Source of the DNA: an uncultured Planctomycetota bacterium
Lineage (GTDB): Bacteria; Planctomycetota; Phycisphaerae; UBA1845; Fen-1342
Direction: 5' to 3'
DNA length: 64,000 nucleotides
Assembly (NCBI GenBank): GCA_900696535.1
Contig: CAADGM010000016.1
Span: forward strand, 62,001 to 126,000
Shown here: one piece after another, positions 36,268 through 44,625 of the stretch
Numbering within the stretch: position 1 is the first letter of the stretch
How the letters are laid out: the number at the start of each line of letters is the position of its first letter
Translations under genes and position numbers: made by a program
The notes under the pieces: generated by a model
What the model was told of the DNA's origin: nothing
Databases searched by the model: none
The model's input: the letters and a program-made list of their open reading frames with translations, nothing else

Positions 36268-36867
36268 TCAAATGATCTTGCGCAGGGCCGCCAGCATGCG
36301 CTGTCGCACCGCCGGCTCGAATTCCGCGAGCAGCGCGTCCACTGCCGCGGGCCCCTCCGACATGCGAAGCTGTGCCGCCGCGCCGCGCAGGACGGCGTCC
36401 CGCTCGCTCACGAACCGCTCGAACGCCGCCCCGAGCTCGTCGCGGGTCCAATGGCTGAGCGGATCACCCACGTTCGTCTGCCGCTTGGCCCAGCGCGCCA
36501 GCGACTTCGGGTCGTCGCCGTCGACCTCGTACAGCGCGGCGATCACCCGCACGCGGCTGGCCGGCGTGCCCAGGTGCTCGGTGATCTCGGCGGGCAGGGC
36601 CGACAGCCGATCATCCAGCGTGCGCCCCGCGACCGTGTCCAGCCACCCGGCCGCGCGCTCGGGCTCGACCCGCGGCTCCACGAGCACGGCCGGCGGAACC
36701 TGGAGCGTGCGCAGCCCAAGCGGAAACTGGACCGACACACGGTGCCGCGCCGCCCCGTCCACCGTCGTGCTCTGCACGCGCAGGACGGTCCCCGTCCCCC
36801 ACTCCGGCCGCGTGGGCACGGCGACCTTGCGTCCTACGAGCTCACTCGTGATCGCCAGCGGCGTCAT
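36268..36867 (-). CDS. DUF3553-like protein
   Basis: A 199-residue soluble protein. The N-terminal about 60 residues match a small beta-barrel (VGRKVAVPTRPEWGTGTVLR, VSVQFPLGLRTLQVP), as in DUF3553 and CarD/KOW-like modules. The remaining helical part (about 75-199) has no recognised signature. The ATG is preceded by GGGAGAGG, whose sequence abuts the truncated repeat at 36873. It lies in the same run as the RNase H fusion and parA. Nucleic-acid or RNA polymerase contact is a guess from the fold. Confidence 0.65.
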   Translation of the reverse strand: MTPLAITSELVGRKVAVPTRPEWGTGTVLRVQSTTVDGAARHRVSVQFPLGLRTLQVPPAVLVEPRVEPERAAGWLDTVAGRTLDDRLSALPAEITEHLGTPASRVRVIAALYEVDGDDPKSLARWAKRQTNVGDPLSHWTRDELGAAFERFVSERDAVLRGAAAQLRMSEGPAAVDALLAEFEPAVRQRMLAALRKII

Positions 36868-36872
36868 TACCT

Positions 36873-36893
36873 CTCCCAGAACCTGTGGAGCAC
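36873..36893. repeat. truncated left end of the fold-back repeat
   Basis: TCCCAGAACCTGTGGAGCACC, similar to TCCGAGAATCCGTGGAGCATC at the left end of copy A. It adjoins the ribosome binding site of the DUF3553-like gene, so insertion of the element probably set the present leader. Confidence 0.45.
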
Positions 36894-36940
36894 CTGCGTC
36901 CGCGCTGTCGCGGTCCGGTCTTGCGGGACGCGCTGAGCGA

Positions 36941-37810
36941 TCAGTCGACCCCGTTGCCGCCGCCCATGGCCGAGAGCTGGAACGTCGCCATGCAGCCCGC
37001 GCGTGGGCACCGGATGGTCATCGTGGGCACGCCCGCGAACTCACCCTGGTCCGTGTTGAGCATCGCCAGCACGGTCGGCAGCAGGGCCCCCGCCGCGTGG
37101 ACGCACAGCCCCGCCGGGGTCGAGCCGCCGATCTCCCATGCCGTTCCGGAGAAGCAGGGCGCCGGGCACGCGCCCGCGCGGGGCGGCGACACCAGCTCAA
37201 CGCGCACGCACCGGCCGCGCGCTGCACCCTGGGGCGATCCCCTGGCTCCACTCGAGTCCGAGCGCGCCGCCGCCTGCTTTCCCGGGGCCGGAGCCGGCGG
37301 CGCTGCGCCGGGCCCCGCGGACGGCGGGCTCGCACCGCTCCCGCCGGCGGACTCGACCTCGGCGCGAACGGCCGGATCGACGTCGAAGACCACCACGTCG
37401 GCGCGTCGATCCATCGCCAGGTTGGCCAGCTCGTCGGCGCGCCGGTTCTCCTCCCGCCGGATGTGCCGCACGGACCAGCGGCCGACCTTCAGGAGCAGCA
37501 ACTGGACGTGCTCAAAGAGGGCGACAAGGTGCGGCTTGCGGACCTGGTAGGCGCCGGTCACCTGCCGAACGAGCAGCTCGCTGTCGGAGAAGATCGTGAG
37601 GTCGTGCTGCCCCAGGCGCTGGGCCCGCTCGAGTCCCCGGATCAGGGCGGTGTACTCGGCGACGTTGTTCGTCTGCTCGCCGAGGTAGTAACCGGCCTCG
37701 TGGATGAGCGCGCCGCCGGTCTCGGAGAGGACCACGCCGGCCCCCGCCGGCCCAGGGTTACCCCGGGCACCGCCGTCGACGTGGAGAGTGAGTTGCAGCG
37801 GCGGCGGCAC
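36941..37810 (-). CDS. ribonuclease HI-like protein fused to a TIGR04076-like domain
   Basis: The N-terminal about 135 residues are an RNase HI domain that would cut RNA in RNA-DNA hybrids: catalytic residues are in HVDGGARGNPGPAGAG, NVAEYTALIRGLE, FSDSELLVRQV and RADELAN. A Pro/Ala/Ser-rich linker (about 150-205) leads to a C-terminal domain (CVRVELVSPPRAGACPAPCF, GSTPAGLCVHAAGALLPTVL, TIRCPRAGCMATFQL) that resembles the small stand-alone TIGR04076 proteins. The GTG start is 9 bases after the zinc-ribbon gene stop, with GAGG inside that gap. The meaning of the fusion is unknown. Confidence 0.8.
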   Translation of the reverse strand: MPPPLQLTLHVDGGARGNPGPAGAGVVLSETGGALIHEAGYYLGEQTNNVAEYTALIRGLERAQRLGQHDLTIFSDSELLVRQVTGAYQVRKPHLVALFEHVQLLLLKVGRWSVRHIRREENRRADELANLAMDRRADVVVFDVDPAVRAEVESAGGSGASPPSAGPGAAPPAPAPGKQAAARSDSSGARGSPQGAARGRCVRVELVSPPRAGACPAPCFSGTAWEIGGSTPAGLCVHAAGALLPTVLAMLNTDQGEFAGVPTMTIRCPRAGCMATFQLSAMGGGNGVD

Positions 37811-37819
37811 CCACGAGCC

Positions 37820-38551
37820 TCAGCGTGACTTGTCCATGAACAGAATCCGCCCGCAACTGCCGCAGGTCTGCACCTCGTCGCGCGTGAGCAGCGCGTTGGC
37901 CCGCTCGGCGGAGAGCGACATGTTGCACCCGTCGCAGATGAACTCCTGCCGCCGCGGATGGACCTGCACAACGCGCGCCATCACTTCGCCCTCGTATCGG
38001 TCCGAAAGGCGGTTGAACAGGTCCAGCACCTTGCCGTCGAGCCGGCTGGCTGCCGCGTCGCGCTGCTGCTCCAGGGCCGACAGGCGGGCGGAGAAGGACG
38101 CCAGCGACTGCTCGAGCTGGGCCTTGATGTTGCCGAGCCGCTGGGACTCCTCCTTGACCAGGGCCTCCTGCTCCGCGACGGCCTTGCGCTTGGTCTCGAC
38201 CTCCCCGAGCAGCTCCAGCGCCCGTGTCTCCTGCCGCGTGCGGTCGGCCTTCTCGTTATTGAGCTGCGACATGATCGCCGCGTATTCCTTGTTCGTGCGG
38301 ACGGTGTTCAGGGTGTCCCGAAGCCGGGCGACGTGGGCGTCACGGGCCTTCAGGTCGAGGTCGGCGGCATCGGCGGCCACCTGCGTGTGCTTCAGGTCGG
38401 CCCGCCCGGCCTCCAGGGTGTGTTCGGCGGCGCGGAGCTTCTCAGTCTGTCTCGCGACGCTGCGTTCCTTCGCCGCAAGCTGGCGGCGGATTTCTGCGAT
38501 CTGTAGTTCGATCTCTCGCAGGGCCAGCAGAGCTTCCAGCGTGGCTCCCAT
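37820..38551 (-). CDS. C4-type zinc-ribbon coiled-coil protein (DUF164/CT398 type)
   Basis: A 243-residue protein with a long antiparallel coiled coil (about 10-180) and a C-terminal zinc ribbon (FICDGCNMSLSAE and VQTCGSCGRILFMD, two CxxC pairs). Relatives include CT398/CdsZ of chlamydiae and HP0958/FlgZ of Helicobacter, which act as chaperones of secretion or flagellar factors. The ATG at 38551 follows GGAG; a GTG and TTG just upstream are alternatives. It is coupled to the RNase H fusion, 9 bases downstream. Confidence 0.88.
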   Translation of the reverse strand: MGATLEALLALREIELQIAEIRRQLAAKERSVARQTEKLRAAEHTLEAGRADLKHTQVAADAADLDLKARDAHVARLRDTLNTVRTNKEYAAIMSQLNNEKADRTRQETRALELLGEVETKRKAVAEQEALVKEESQRLGNIKAQLEQSLASFSARLSALEQQRDAAASRLDGKVLDLFNRLSDRYEGEVMARVVQVHPRRQEFICDGCNMSLSAERANALLTRDEVQTCGSCGRILFMDKSR

Positions 38552-38640
38552 CAACACGCTCCGACGCGATATGTCAAACCATCACGGTTAACAAGCCACG
38601 TAGTATCGCCTGAAGCGTCCCCCGCGGCAAGCGCCGCGCG

Positions 38641-39603
38641 TCAAACCGTGCTCGCCTGCCGCGATCCGGCCTCGGCGGCATCCCCCCCCAGCAGGCCGGA
38701 CAGCCACTGCCGCAGCGCCGCGTCGTCGCCCGCCAGCCGCCGGAACGCTTCCGTCGACACCCGGATCGCGTCCCGTCCAATCTTGCCCACCCTTCCCGCC
38801 GCGTCCCGCGAGGCCAGCGTCAGCGCCCCCCAGGCGATCGGCAGGCCGCAGAACAGCCGCAACTCCAGCGCCGCGGCCGGAAGCGCCGTGACGAAGTCCA
38901 CGCCCCGCAGAAGGCTCGTGCGAGCCTGGCGCATCGCGGCCGTAGCGATCTCGGTATGTGACAGACCCCGGTCGCCCCGCGGAAGGTAGCGCCGACTGTG
39001 GCGGGCGTCGGCCCAGGCATCCTTGAGGATGTTGACGAGCTGCAACCCGATGCCGAGCTCGACCGCCAGCGCCCGAAGCTCCAGGAGCGAAGGCCGCCCG
39101 AGATACGCGCTCATCATCGTGCAGAGCATCTCCCCCACCGTGCCGGCCACGTAGTAGCAGTAGGCCCGCAGCTCGGCCTCATCCAGCACCGCCGGGTACG
39201 GCAGATCCCGCTCGGCCGAGCGCTCCAGGAGGCCGGCAACCCCGGCGCTCATCTCGCGTGCGCAGCGTGCCAGTGCGGCGCGGTAGCCCGGCTCCAGGGC
39301 CTCGATCCGCTCGAACACCTGCGGAACAGCGCGCATCAGTGCGCGCTCGGGCTCGTTGACGCCCAGCGGATCCGCCAGCGCCGCCGCGGCCTGCGCGTCC
39401 CCGTCCAGGGCGGCGTCGACCCGGCGCAGTCGACTCACCCGCCCTGCCGCGTCCAGCTCGGGCGCGTCCTCGATCGTGTCCACGATGCGCATGAGCAGGT
39501 AGGCGACACCGACTGCGTCGGCAAGCGGCGCCGGCAGGAGCGGAATCAGCAAGGCGTAGGTTCGCGATACGCCTTGCAGGTGTTGTGCGACGAACGCGTC
39601 CAT
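38641..39603 (-). CDS. squalene/phytoene synthase family protein
   Basis: A 320-residue head-to-head prenyl synthase that would join two farnesyl (or longer) diphosphates. Both Mg-binding acidic motifs are present: DTIEDAPELD near residue 45 and LQLVNILKDAWADARHSR near 200, as is YCYYVAGTVGEML. The first motif (LMRIVDTIED) looks closer to squalene synthase than to phytoene synthase. It follows dxs and the prenyl synthase on the same strand, so sterol or hopanoid precursor supply is likely. The start MDAFVAQ at 39603 is chosen; GAGAGAGG lies upstream. Confidence 0.85.
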   Translation of the reverse strand: MDAFVAQHLQGVSRTYALLIPLLPAPLADAVGVAYLLMRIVDTIEDAPELDAAGRVSRLRRVDAALDGDAQAAAALADPLGVNEPERALMRAVPQVFERIEALEPGYRAALARCAREMSAGVAGLLERSAERDLPYPAVLDEAELRAYCYYVAGTVGEMLCTMMSAYLGRPSLLELRALAVELGIGLQLVNILKDAWADARHSRRYLPRGDRGLSHTEIATAAMRQARTSLLRGVDFVTALPAAALELRLFCGLPIAWGALTLASRDAAGRVGKIGRDAIRVSTEAFRRLAGDDAALRQWLSGLLGGDAAEAGSRQASTV

Positions 39604-39629
39604 CGCCCTCTCTCGCCCACAGCCGCGCC

Positions 39630-39657
39630 GTAGCGCCGGACCTCCGCGTCCGGCGCC
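39630..39657 (+). repeat. small palindromic repeat, copy 3 (perfect hairpin)
   Basis: GCGCCGGAC (39633-39641), loop CTCCGC, GTCCGGCGC (39648-39656): a perfect 9-bp hairpin, the best copy of the family at 14657 and 14740. It lies between dxs and the squalene synthase gene, so it would be transcribed as part of the operon. Confidence 0.55.
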
Positions 39658-39723
39658 CCACGGTCGTGTCACAGCGACAGCGTGGAACGCGAACGTCCAA
39701 CGCGACCGTACGCGGGCCGACGT

Positions 39724-41667
39724 CTACTCCGCTGCGCCGCCGGCCCGCTGCGTCCGCTCGGTCGGCGCCGGATGCCGCGCGTGGCCGTTGACCCGGTCCG
39801 CCAGGACCAGCCGCCGAATCGTGCCCGCGATGGTCAACGGATCAAGCCCGGCCTCGACGAGCTGCCCGCCGCGCGAGCCGTGATCGTAGAAGCGGTCGGC
39901 CAGGCCCATCCGGAAGATCGACTCGGTTGGCAGTCCGAGGCGGTTCGCGGTTTCCAGAATCGCGCTGCCGAATCCGCCGATCAGCGCGTGCTCCTCCGCC
40001 GTGATCACCGGCGTGCCGCGCGTGATCGCGGTGGTGACCATGTCCTCGTCAATCGGCTTGCAGAAGCGCGCATTCACGACCGTGACGAAGATGTCCTCCT
40101 CCGCCAGGCGCTCCGCCGCGGCCAGCGCCGCCGGGACCATCGTCCCGTACGCCAGGATCGTCGCGTCGGGTCCCTCGCGGAGCACGCGGGCCTTGCCGAG
40201 CTGGAACGGCGTGCCGTCTCCGCAGACGTCCGGCACCATATCACGCGGGTAGCGCACCGCCCATGGGCCGTCGAGCGAGAGCCCCAGGCGCATCGCGGCC
40301 TCGAGCTCCGGCTCGTCGGCCGGTGCCATGAGTACGAAGTCCTGGAGCCCGCGCAGGTAGGCCAGGTCGAGGTATCCGTGATGGACGGCCCCATCGCCGC
40401 CCACCAGGCCGGCGCGGTCGATGCAGAAGCCCACCGGCAACTTCTGGAGCACGACTTCCTGGAAGACCTGGTCGAAGGCCCGCTGGAGGAACGTCGAATA
40501 GATGCACGCCAGCGGACGCAGGCCGGCCTTGGCCATGCCCGCGGCCACGTCCACCGTGCAGCTCTCCGCGATGCCGCAGTCGAGGCAGCGGTCGGGCAGC
40601 GTCTGCCGGATGCGGGCCACGCCGGTGCCGTCGGGCATGGCCGCGGTCAGCGCGTAGACGCGCTCATCTTCGGCCATGATGCGCAGGGCCGCGTCCGCGA
40701 GCGCGGTCGTCCAGGACTTGCGCTCGCCCTTGATGATGGTGACCGAGTCGCCCTCGATCTTGAAGCGATCCGGGCTGTGGTAGGCACACGGATCCTTCGT
40801 GGCCCAGGAGCACCCGCGCCCCTTCTCCGTGTGAACGTGCAGCAGCACGGGGTTCGGCACGTCCTTGAGCAGCTCGAGCAGCTCGACCAGGTGCGGCAGG
40901 TCATGCCCGTCTACGGGACCGACGTACAGGAAGCCCATCTGCTCCCAGATCTGGTGCGGCGAGACGGTCGCCTTGATGCCCACCTTCAGGTGCTCGAGCG
41001 CGTCGTACATGCTCTGCCCGACGAGCGGGACGCGCGGCAGAATCGCCTTGACCTGGTGCTTGACATCCTCGTAGAGACTGCTGACGCGGAAGCGGGCCAG
41101 GTACTTCGCCAGGCCCCCCTGCGACGGCGCAATGCCCATCGAGTTATCGTTCAGAATCACAAGGAACTGCCGCTTGAGCGTGCCCGCCTGGTTCAGTCCC
41201 TCGAAGGCCACGCCGTTCACGATGCTCGCGTCGCCAACCAGCGCGACCACACGGTTGTTGCGGCCCATCGCCGCGTCACCACGGGCCATGCCGACCGCCG
41301 TGGGAATCGCCGTACCGGCATGCCCGACGTTGAACAGGTCGTAGGGGCTTTCGCTGGTGGAGGGGAAGCCGCTGGCACCGCCCTTCTGGCGCAGGTTCTC
41401 GAGCAGCGCGTTCCGACCGGTCAGCAGCTTGTGCACGTAGCACTGGTGGCCGACGTCCCACAGGAGCCGGTCCTTCGAGAAGTCGAAGACCCGGTGCAGG
41501 GCGATCGTCAGCTCCACGACGCCGAGATTGCTCGCCAGGTGGCCGCCGTGCCGGCTCACCACGTCAATGATGCGTGCCCGGATCTCGGCGGCAAGCCGGT
41601 CGAGCTCGGGCATCGAAAGTTGGCACAAGTCCTCGGGCGAGCTGATTCGGTCAAGCAAGCGTGTCAT
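39724..41667 (-). CDS. dxs: 1-deoxy-D-xylulose-5-phosphate synthase
   Basis: First step of the MEP pathway: condenses pyruvate and glyceraldehyde 3-phosphate using thiamine diphosphate. The 647-residue protein has the transketolase layout: the ThDP motif GDASIVNGVAFEGLN...NDN at about 143-174, the N-terminal HGGHLASNLGVVELT, the pyrimidine-binding domain (DRAGLVGGDGAVHHG) and the C-terminal transketolase domain (ARFCKPIDEDM). It starts 86 bases after the prenyl synthase gene, and the squalene synthase gene follows. Length and motifs are complete. Confidence 0.97.
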   Translation of the reverse strand: MTRLLDRISSPEDLCQLSMPELDRLAAEIRARIIDVVSRHGGHLASNLGVVELTIALHRVFDFSKDRLLWDVGHQCYVHKLLTGRNALLENLRQKGGASGFPSTSESPYDLFNVGHAGTAIPTAVGMARGDAAMGRNNRVVALVGDASIVNGVAFEGLNQAGTLKRQFLVILNDNSMGIAPSQGGLAKYLARFRVSSLYEDVKHQVKAILPRVPLVGQSMYDALEHLKVGIKATVSPHQIWEQMGFLYVGPVDGHDLPHLVELLELLKDVPNPVLLHVHTEKGRGCSWATKDPCAYHSPDRFKIEGDSVTIIKGERKSWTTALADAALRIMAEDERVYALTAAMPDGTGVARIRQTLPDRCLDCGIAESCTVDVAAGMAKAGLRPLACIYSTFLQRAFDQVFQEVVLQKLPVGFCIDRAGLVGGDGAVHHGYLDLAYLRGLQDFVLMAPADEPELEAAMRLGLSLDGPWAVRYPRDMVPDVCGDGTPFQLGKARVLREGPDATILAYGTMVPAALAAAERLAEEDIFVTVVNARFCKPIDEDMVTTAITRGTPVITAEEHALIGGFGSAILETANRLGLPTESIFRMGLADRFYDHGSRGGQLVEAGLDPLTIAGTIRRLVLADRVNGHARHPAPTERTQRAGGAAE

Positions 41668-41753
41668 CAGTTGTCTGTTCTCCAGCGTCCGTCGCCATGC
41701 GTTCGCCGCATCGCGGGTATCGGCCCGCCCGCGCCGCGAGCCGGTGCAAACCG

Positions 41754-42686
41754 TTAATGATCGCGGGAAACCACGTAGCGCGCCAAGTCGGCCAGCCGCT
41801 GCCCCGCCGGGCCCAGCGGCTCCAGGGCCGCCACTGCCTCCGCTGCCAATCGCTCGGCCTCGGCCCGGGCGGCCGCAACGCCGAACACGGCCGGGTAGGT
41901 CTGCTTGTCAACCGCGGCGTCTTTCAGCGTGCGCTTGCCCATCTGCTCAGCCGAAGCGGTCTGGTCGAGCAGGTCGTCCGCGACCTGGAACGCCAGGCCC
42001 AGGCTCTCGCCGAAGCGCGCCAATGCCTCGCGGTGTGCTGCACTTGACCCACCACACAGCGCCCCGAGCCGGCAGCACGTCTCAATCAGGGCGGCCGTCT
42101 TGTGGCGGTGAATGAATTGCACCACCTCACGCTGCGGCGGCTGCCGCTCACCCGCCATGTCGGCCGCCTGACCGGCGATCATGCGCTCCGTGCCCTCAGC
42201 CAGCGCGGCGACGAGTTCGCGGGCAATCGCCGCGTCGACCGGGCACTGAGCCACCAGCCGAAGCGCATGCACGGCGAGCCAGTCCCCCGCCAGAATCGCC
42301 AGCGCCTCGCCGAAGACGCGATGGTTCGTGGGCCGCCCCCGCCGCAGGTCGTCGTCGTCCATCGCCGGCAGATCGTCATGAATGAGCGAAAACGTGTGCA
42401 CCAGCTCAATCGCGACGGCCGCCGGCAGCGCCGCCTCCGGGTCGCCGCCGGACGCGCGGCAGCTCTCCACCACCAGCACCGGGCGGAAGCGCTTGCCGCC
42501 CGCCTGCACGGAGTACGCGACCGCCTCCGTCAATCGGCTATGCCCGGCCGGCCGGGCAGCGAGGCTATCGAGGTGACGCTGGAGCACTCGCTCCACCAAC
42601 TCGCGCGTTGCCGGGTACCAGTCCGGCAGGATATTCGCGCGCCCGGAGCAGGCGGCATCGGTGGCAACGTTCTCACGTACGGGCAT
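41754..42686 (-). CDS. ispA: polyprenyl (farnesyl/geranylgeranyl) diphosphate synthase
   Basis: Chain-elongating prenyltransferase of 310 residues. The first aspartate-rich motif is DDLPAMDDDDLRRG, with the IspA-type two-residue insert, and the second is DDLLDQT; GGKRFRPVL and HRHKTAALIE are also present. It makes the FPP used by the squalene synthase two genes downstream. The start is uncertain: ATG 42686 (MPVREN) or ATG 42719, neither with a clear ribosome site. xseA/xseB, frequent partners, are not here. Confidence 0.92.
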   Translation of the reverse strand: MPVRENVATDAACSGRANILPDWYPATRELVERVLQRHLDSLAARPAGHSRLTEAVAYSVQAGGKRFRPVLVVESCRASGGDPEAALPAAVAIELVHTFSLIHDDLPAMDDDDLRRGRPTNHRVFGEALAILAGDWLAVHALRLVAQCPVDAAIARELVAALAEGTERMIAGQAADMAGERQPPQREVVQFIHRHKTAALIETCCRLGALCGGSSAAHREALARFGESLGLAFQVADDLLDQTASAEQMGKRTLKDAAVDKQTYPAVFGVAAARAEAERLAAEAVAALEPLGPAGQRLADLARYVVSRDH

Positions 42687-42768
42687 TGAGGCCCGCGGGT
42701 TCGAATGGACGCGCGGCATTGCCCAAGGATAGAGTGCGGCGCGCCGGATTGCCAGCGATTACCTGACC

Positions 42769-43350
42769 ATGCGCACCGAGTTAACGCCGGAGTTGGTCCT
42801 GCGGGCCTACGCGGCCGGGATCTTCCCGATGGCCGAGCCGGGAGGCGCCATCGCCTGGTTCGACCCGCCGCACCGCGGGATCATCCCGCTCGACACGTTC
42901 CGCCCGCCCCGCTCGGTGCGGCAGGTCGTTCGCCGCCGCAAGTTCGAGGTCCGCATTAACACGGCGTTCCGGGACGTCATCGCGGGCTGTGCCGATCGTC
43001 CGGAAGGCACCTGGATCGACCCGATCATCACGCGCGTGTACGTGCGGCTTCACGAGATGGGCCGGGCGCACAGCGTCGAGAGCTGGCACGAGGGCCGGCT
43101 CGCCGGCGGGCTCTACGGCGTGGCACTGGGCGGCGCCTTCTTCGGCGAGTCCATGTTCACGCGCGTCACCGACGCTTCCAAGGTCGCACTCGTCGCGCTG
43201 GTGGAGCGGCTCCGTGAGCGCGGATTCGTACTGCTCGATACACAGTGGACGACGCCGCACCTCGAGCGACTCGGAGCGATCGAGATTCCCCGGGCCGAGT
43301 ACCGTCGTCGGCTCGACGCCGCCCTCGCGCTGCGGTGCACGTTCGCGTAG
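42769..43350 (+). CDS. aat: leucyl/phenylalanyl-tRNA-protein transferase
   Basis: Adds Leu or Phe to N-terminal Lys or Arg of proteins, marking them for ClpAP through the N-end rule. The 193-residue protein shows the family motifs GIFPMAEPGGAIAWFDPPHRG, TWIDPIITRVYVRLHEMG, HSVESWHEGRLAGGLYGVALG and FFGESMFTR..DASKVAL. It is transcribed away from ispA and converges with the YgfZ-like gene. Confidence 0.96.
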   Translation: MRTELTPELVLRAYAAGIFPMAEPGGAIAWFDPPHRGIIPLDTFRPPRSVRQVVRRRKFEVRINTAFRDVIAGCADRPEGTWIDPIITRVYVRLHEMGRAHSVESWHEGRLAGGLYGVALGGAFFGESMFTRVTDASKVALVALVERLRERGFVLLDTQWTTPHLERLGAIEIPRAEYRRRLDAALALRCTFA

Positions 43351-43418
43351 CTTCGTGTGGCCGGCATCTTGCCCACCGCTCGCGGGCTGGAATCCCGCGC
43401 CGCCCTGACGGCGCCGGA

Positions 43419-44477
43419 CTACGCCGCAGGCAGCGGCACGATAACCACGGACTGCCCACTCTCCCCCGCGACGATGCCATCATGCGATGGCAGCCCCGTC
43501 TTCAGGTATCCCAACCCGATCCATCGACCGGTCCGCGGATGCCGCGCGACCGACGTCACTCGCCCCACAACGCCCCCCCCCTGCCGCAGCACATCCCCCG
43601 CCGCCAGCGCCCCGCCCCCTTCCGCCCGAAGCCCCACCAGCCTGCGCGCCAACGCCCCGCGTGACCGCATGCGCTCCAGGATCTCGTAGCCCACAAAGCA
43701 CCCCTTCGAAAGCGAAATGCCGCGCTCAATTTGCCCCGTCTCCGGCGGCAACACCTGCTCGTCGATATCCAACCCCAGCCACGGCACACCCGCCTCGATG
43801 CGAAGGGCGTGAAACGCCTGCCACCCCGCCGGTTGGGCACCCGCCTCCACCAGCCGATCCCACCATGCCGCCGCCTGCTCCCGCGGCACGATCAGCTCGA
43901 AGCCGGGCACCCGCCCCAGATCGTTGCGCACCAGCCGCACGTCCGGGCCGACCAGCAGGTGCCCCAGGGCGGGTAGCGCGGCGAAGTTCGTGTTGCCCAG
44001 CGCTCGGGCCACATCAACGGCGGACGGCCCGTACACCGCGAGCCGCGCGTCTTCCGCCGACGCGTCCGCGAGGCGCACGCTCTCGCTGAACAAGTAGCGA
44101 TCGAGGTGCTTCAGCGCGGCGGCCACCACCTCGCCATCCACGTCGAGCCACAGCGCCTCACCTACCGCCAGGATGATCACGTCGAAGACGACCCGGCCGC
44201 GCGGATCAAGCGCGAAGGCGTAGTTCCCGCTGCCGGAATCGAGCGTCTGGACAACATTCGTCACCAGTCCGCTCAGCCATCGAGCCCGATCCGCCCCCGT
44301 CACGACCACGCGCCCACGGTCACTTCGATCCACCAGCCCCGCCCGCGTCGAAAGCGCGTCGTACTCCGCCGCCACGTCGCCGAACGAGTCCGCAACGTGC
44401 ATCCCCGCCGGCGCGTCGCCGCGGCGTGCGTCGGCCGGGTAGTGTCGCGCCGCGTGGAAGGCTGTCAGCGTGGGCAT
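43419..44477 (-). CDS. ygfZ: YgfZ/GcvT-like folate-binding protein
   Basis: A 352-residue protein of the aminomethyltransferase-like fold that in E. coli supports assembly of certain Fe-S enzymes. The YgfZ signature is SLSKGCFVGYEILERMRSRG at about 268-287 (usually KGCYxGQE), holding the conserved Cys. The N-terminal part has the GcvT-like DRGRVVVTGADRARWLSGL. The Gln of GQE is replaced by Tyr (VGYE). A glycine-cleavage T-protein is less likely because of this motif. Confidence 0.88.
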   Translation of the reverse strand: MPTLTAFHAARHYPADARRGDAPAGMHVADSFGDVAAEYDALSTRAGLVDRSDRGRVVVTGADRARWLSGLVTNVVQTLDSGSGNYAFALDPRGRVVFDVIILAVGEALWLDVDGEVVAAALKHLDRYLFSESVRLADASAEDARLAVYGPSAVDVARALGNTNFAALPALGHLLVGPDVRLVRNDLGRVPGFELIVPREQAAAWWDRLVEAGAQPAGWQAFHALRIEAGVPWLGLDIDEQVLPPETGQIERGISLSKGCFVGYEILERMRSRGALARRLVGLRAEGGGALAAGDVLRQGGGVVGRVTSVARHPRTGRWIGLGYLKTGLPSHDGIVAGESGQSVVIVPLPAA

Positions 44478-44579
44478 CGGGTGCGTCCCTGGCTCTGGTT
44501 CGAATCACGCACGCGGCGGCGGCGCCACGGTGGCGCAGTGCCGGCCTGCCACCGACTCAGCGAAGTCGCTTGCGCACGG

Positions 44580-44585
44580 CTATAT
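44580..44585 (+). promoter_or_regulatory. possible -10 box of cinA (TATATT)
   Basis: GGCTATATTGAG, 41 bases before the ATG; related to the CTATACT boxes elsewhere. No -35 recognised. Confidence 0.3.
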
Positions 44586-44625
44586 TGAGCCTAGCCCTCT
44601 GCGGTCTCGAATCAATGGAGCACCG

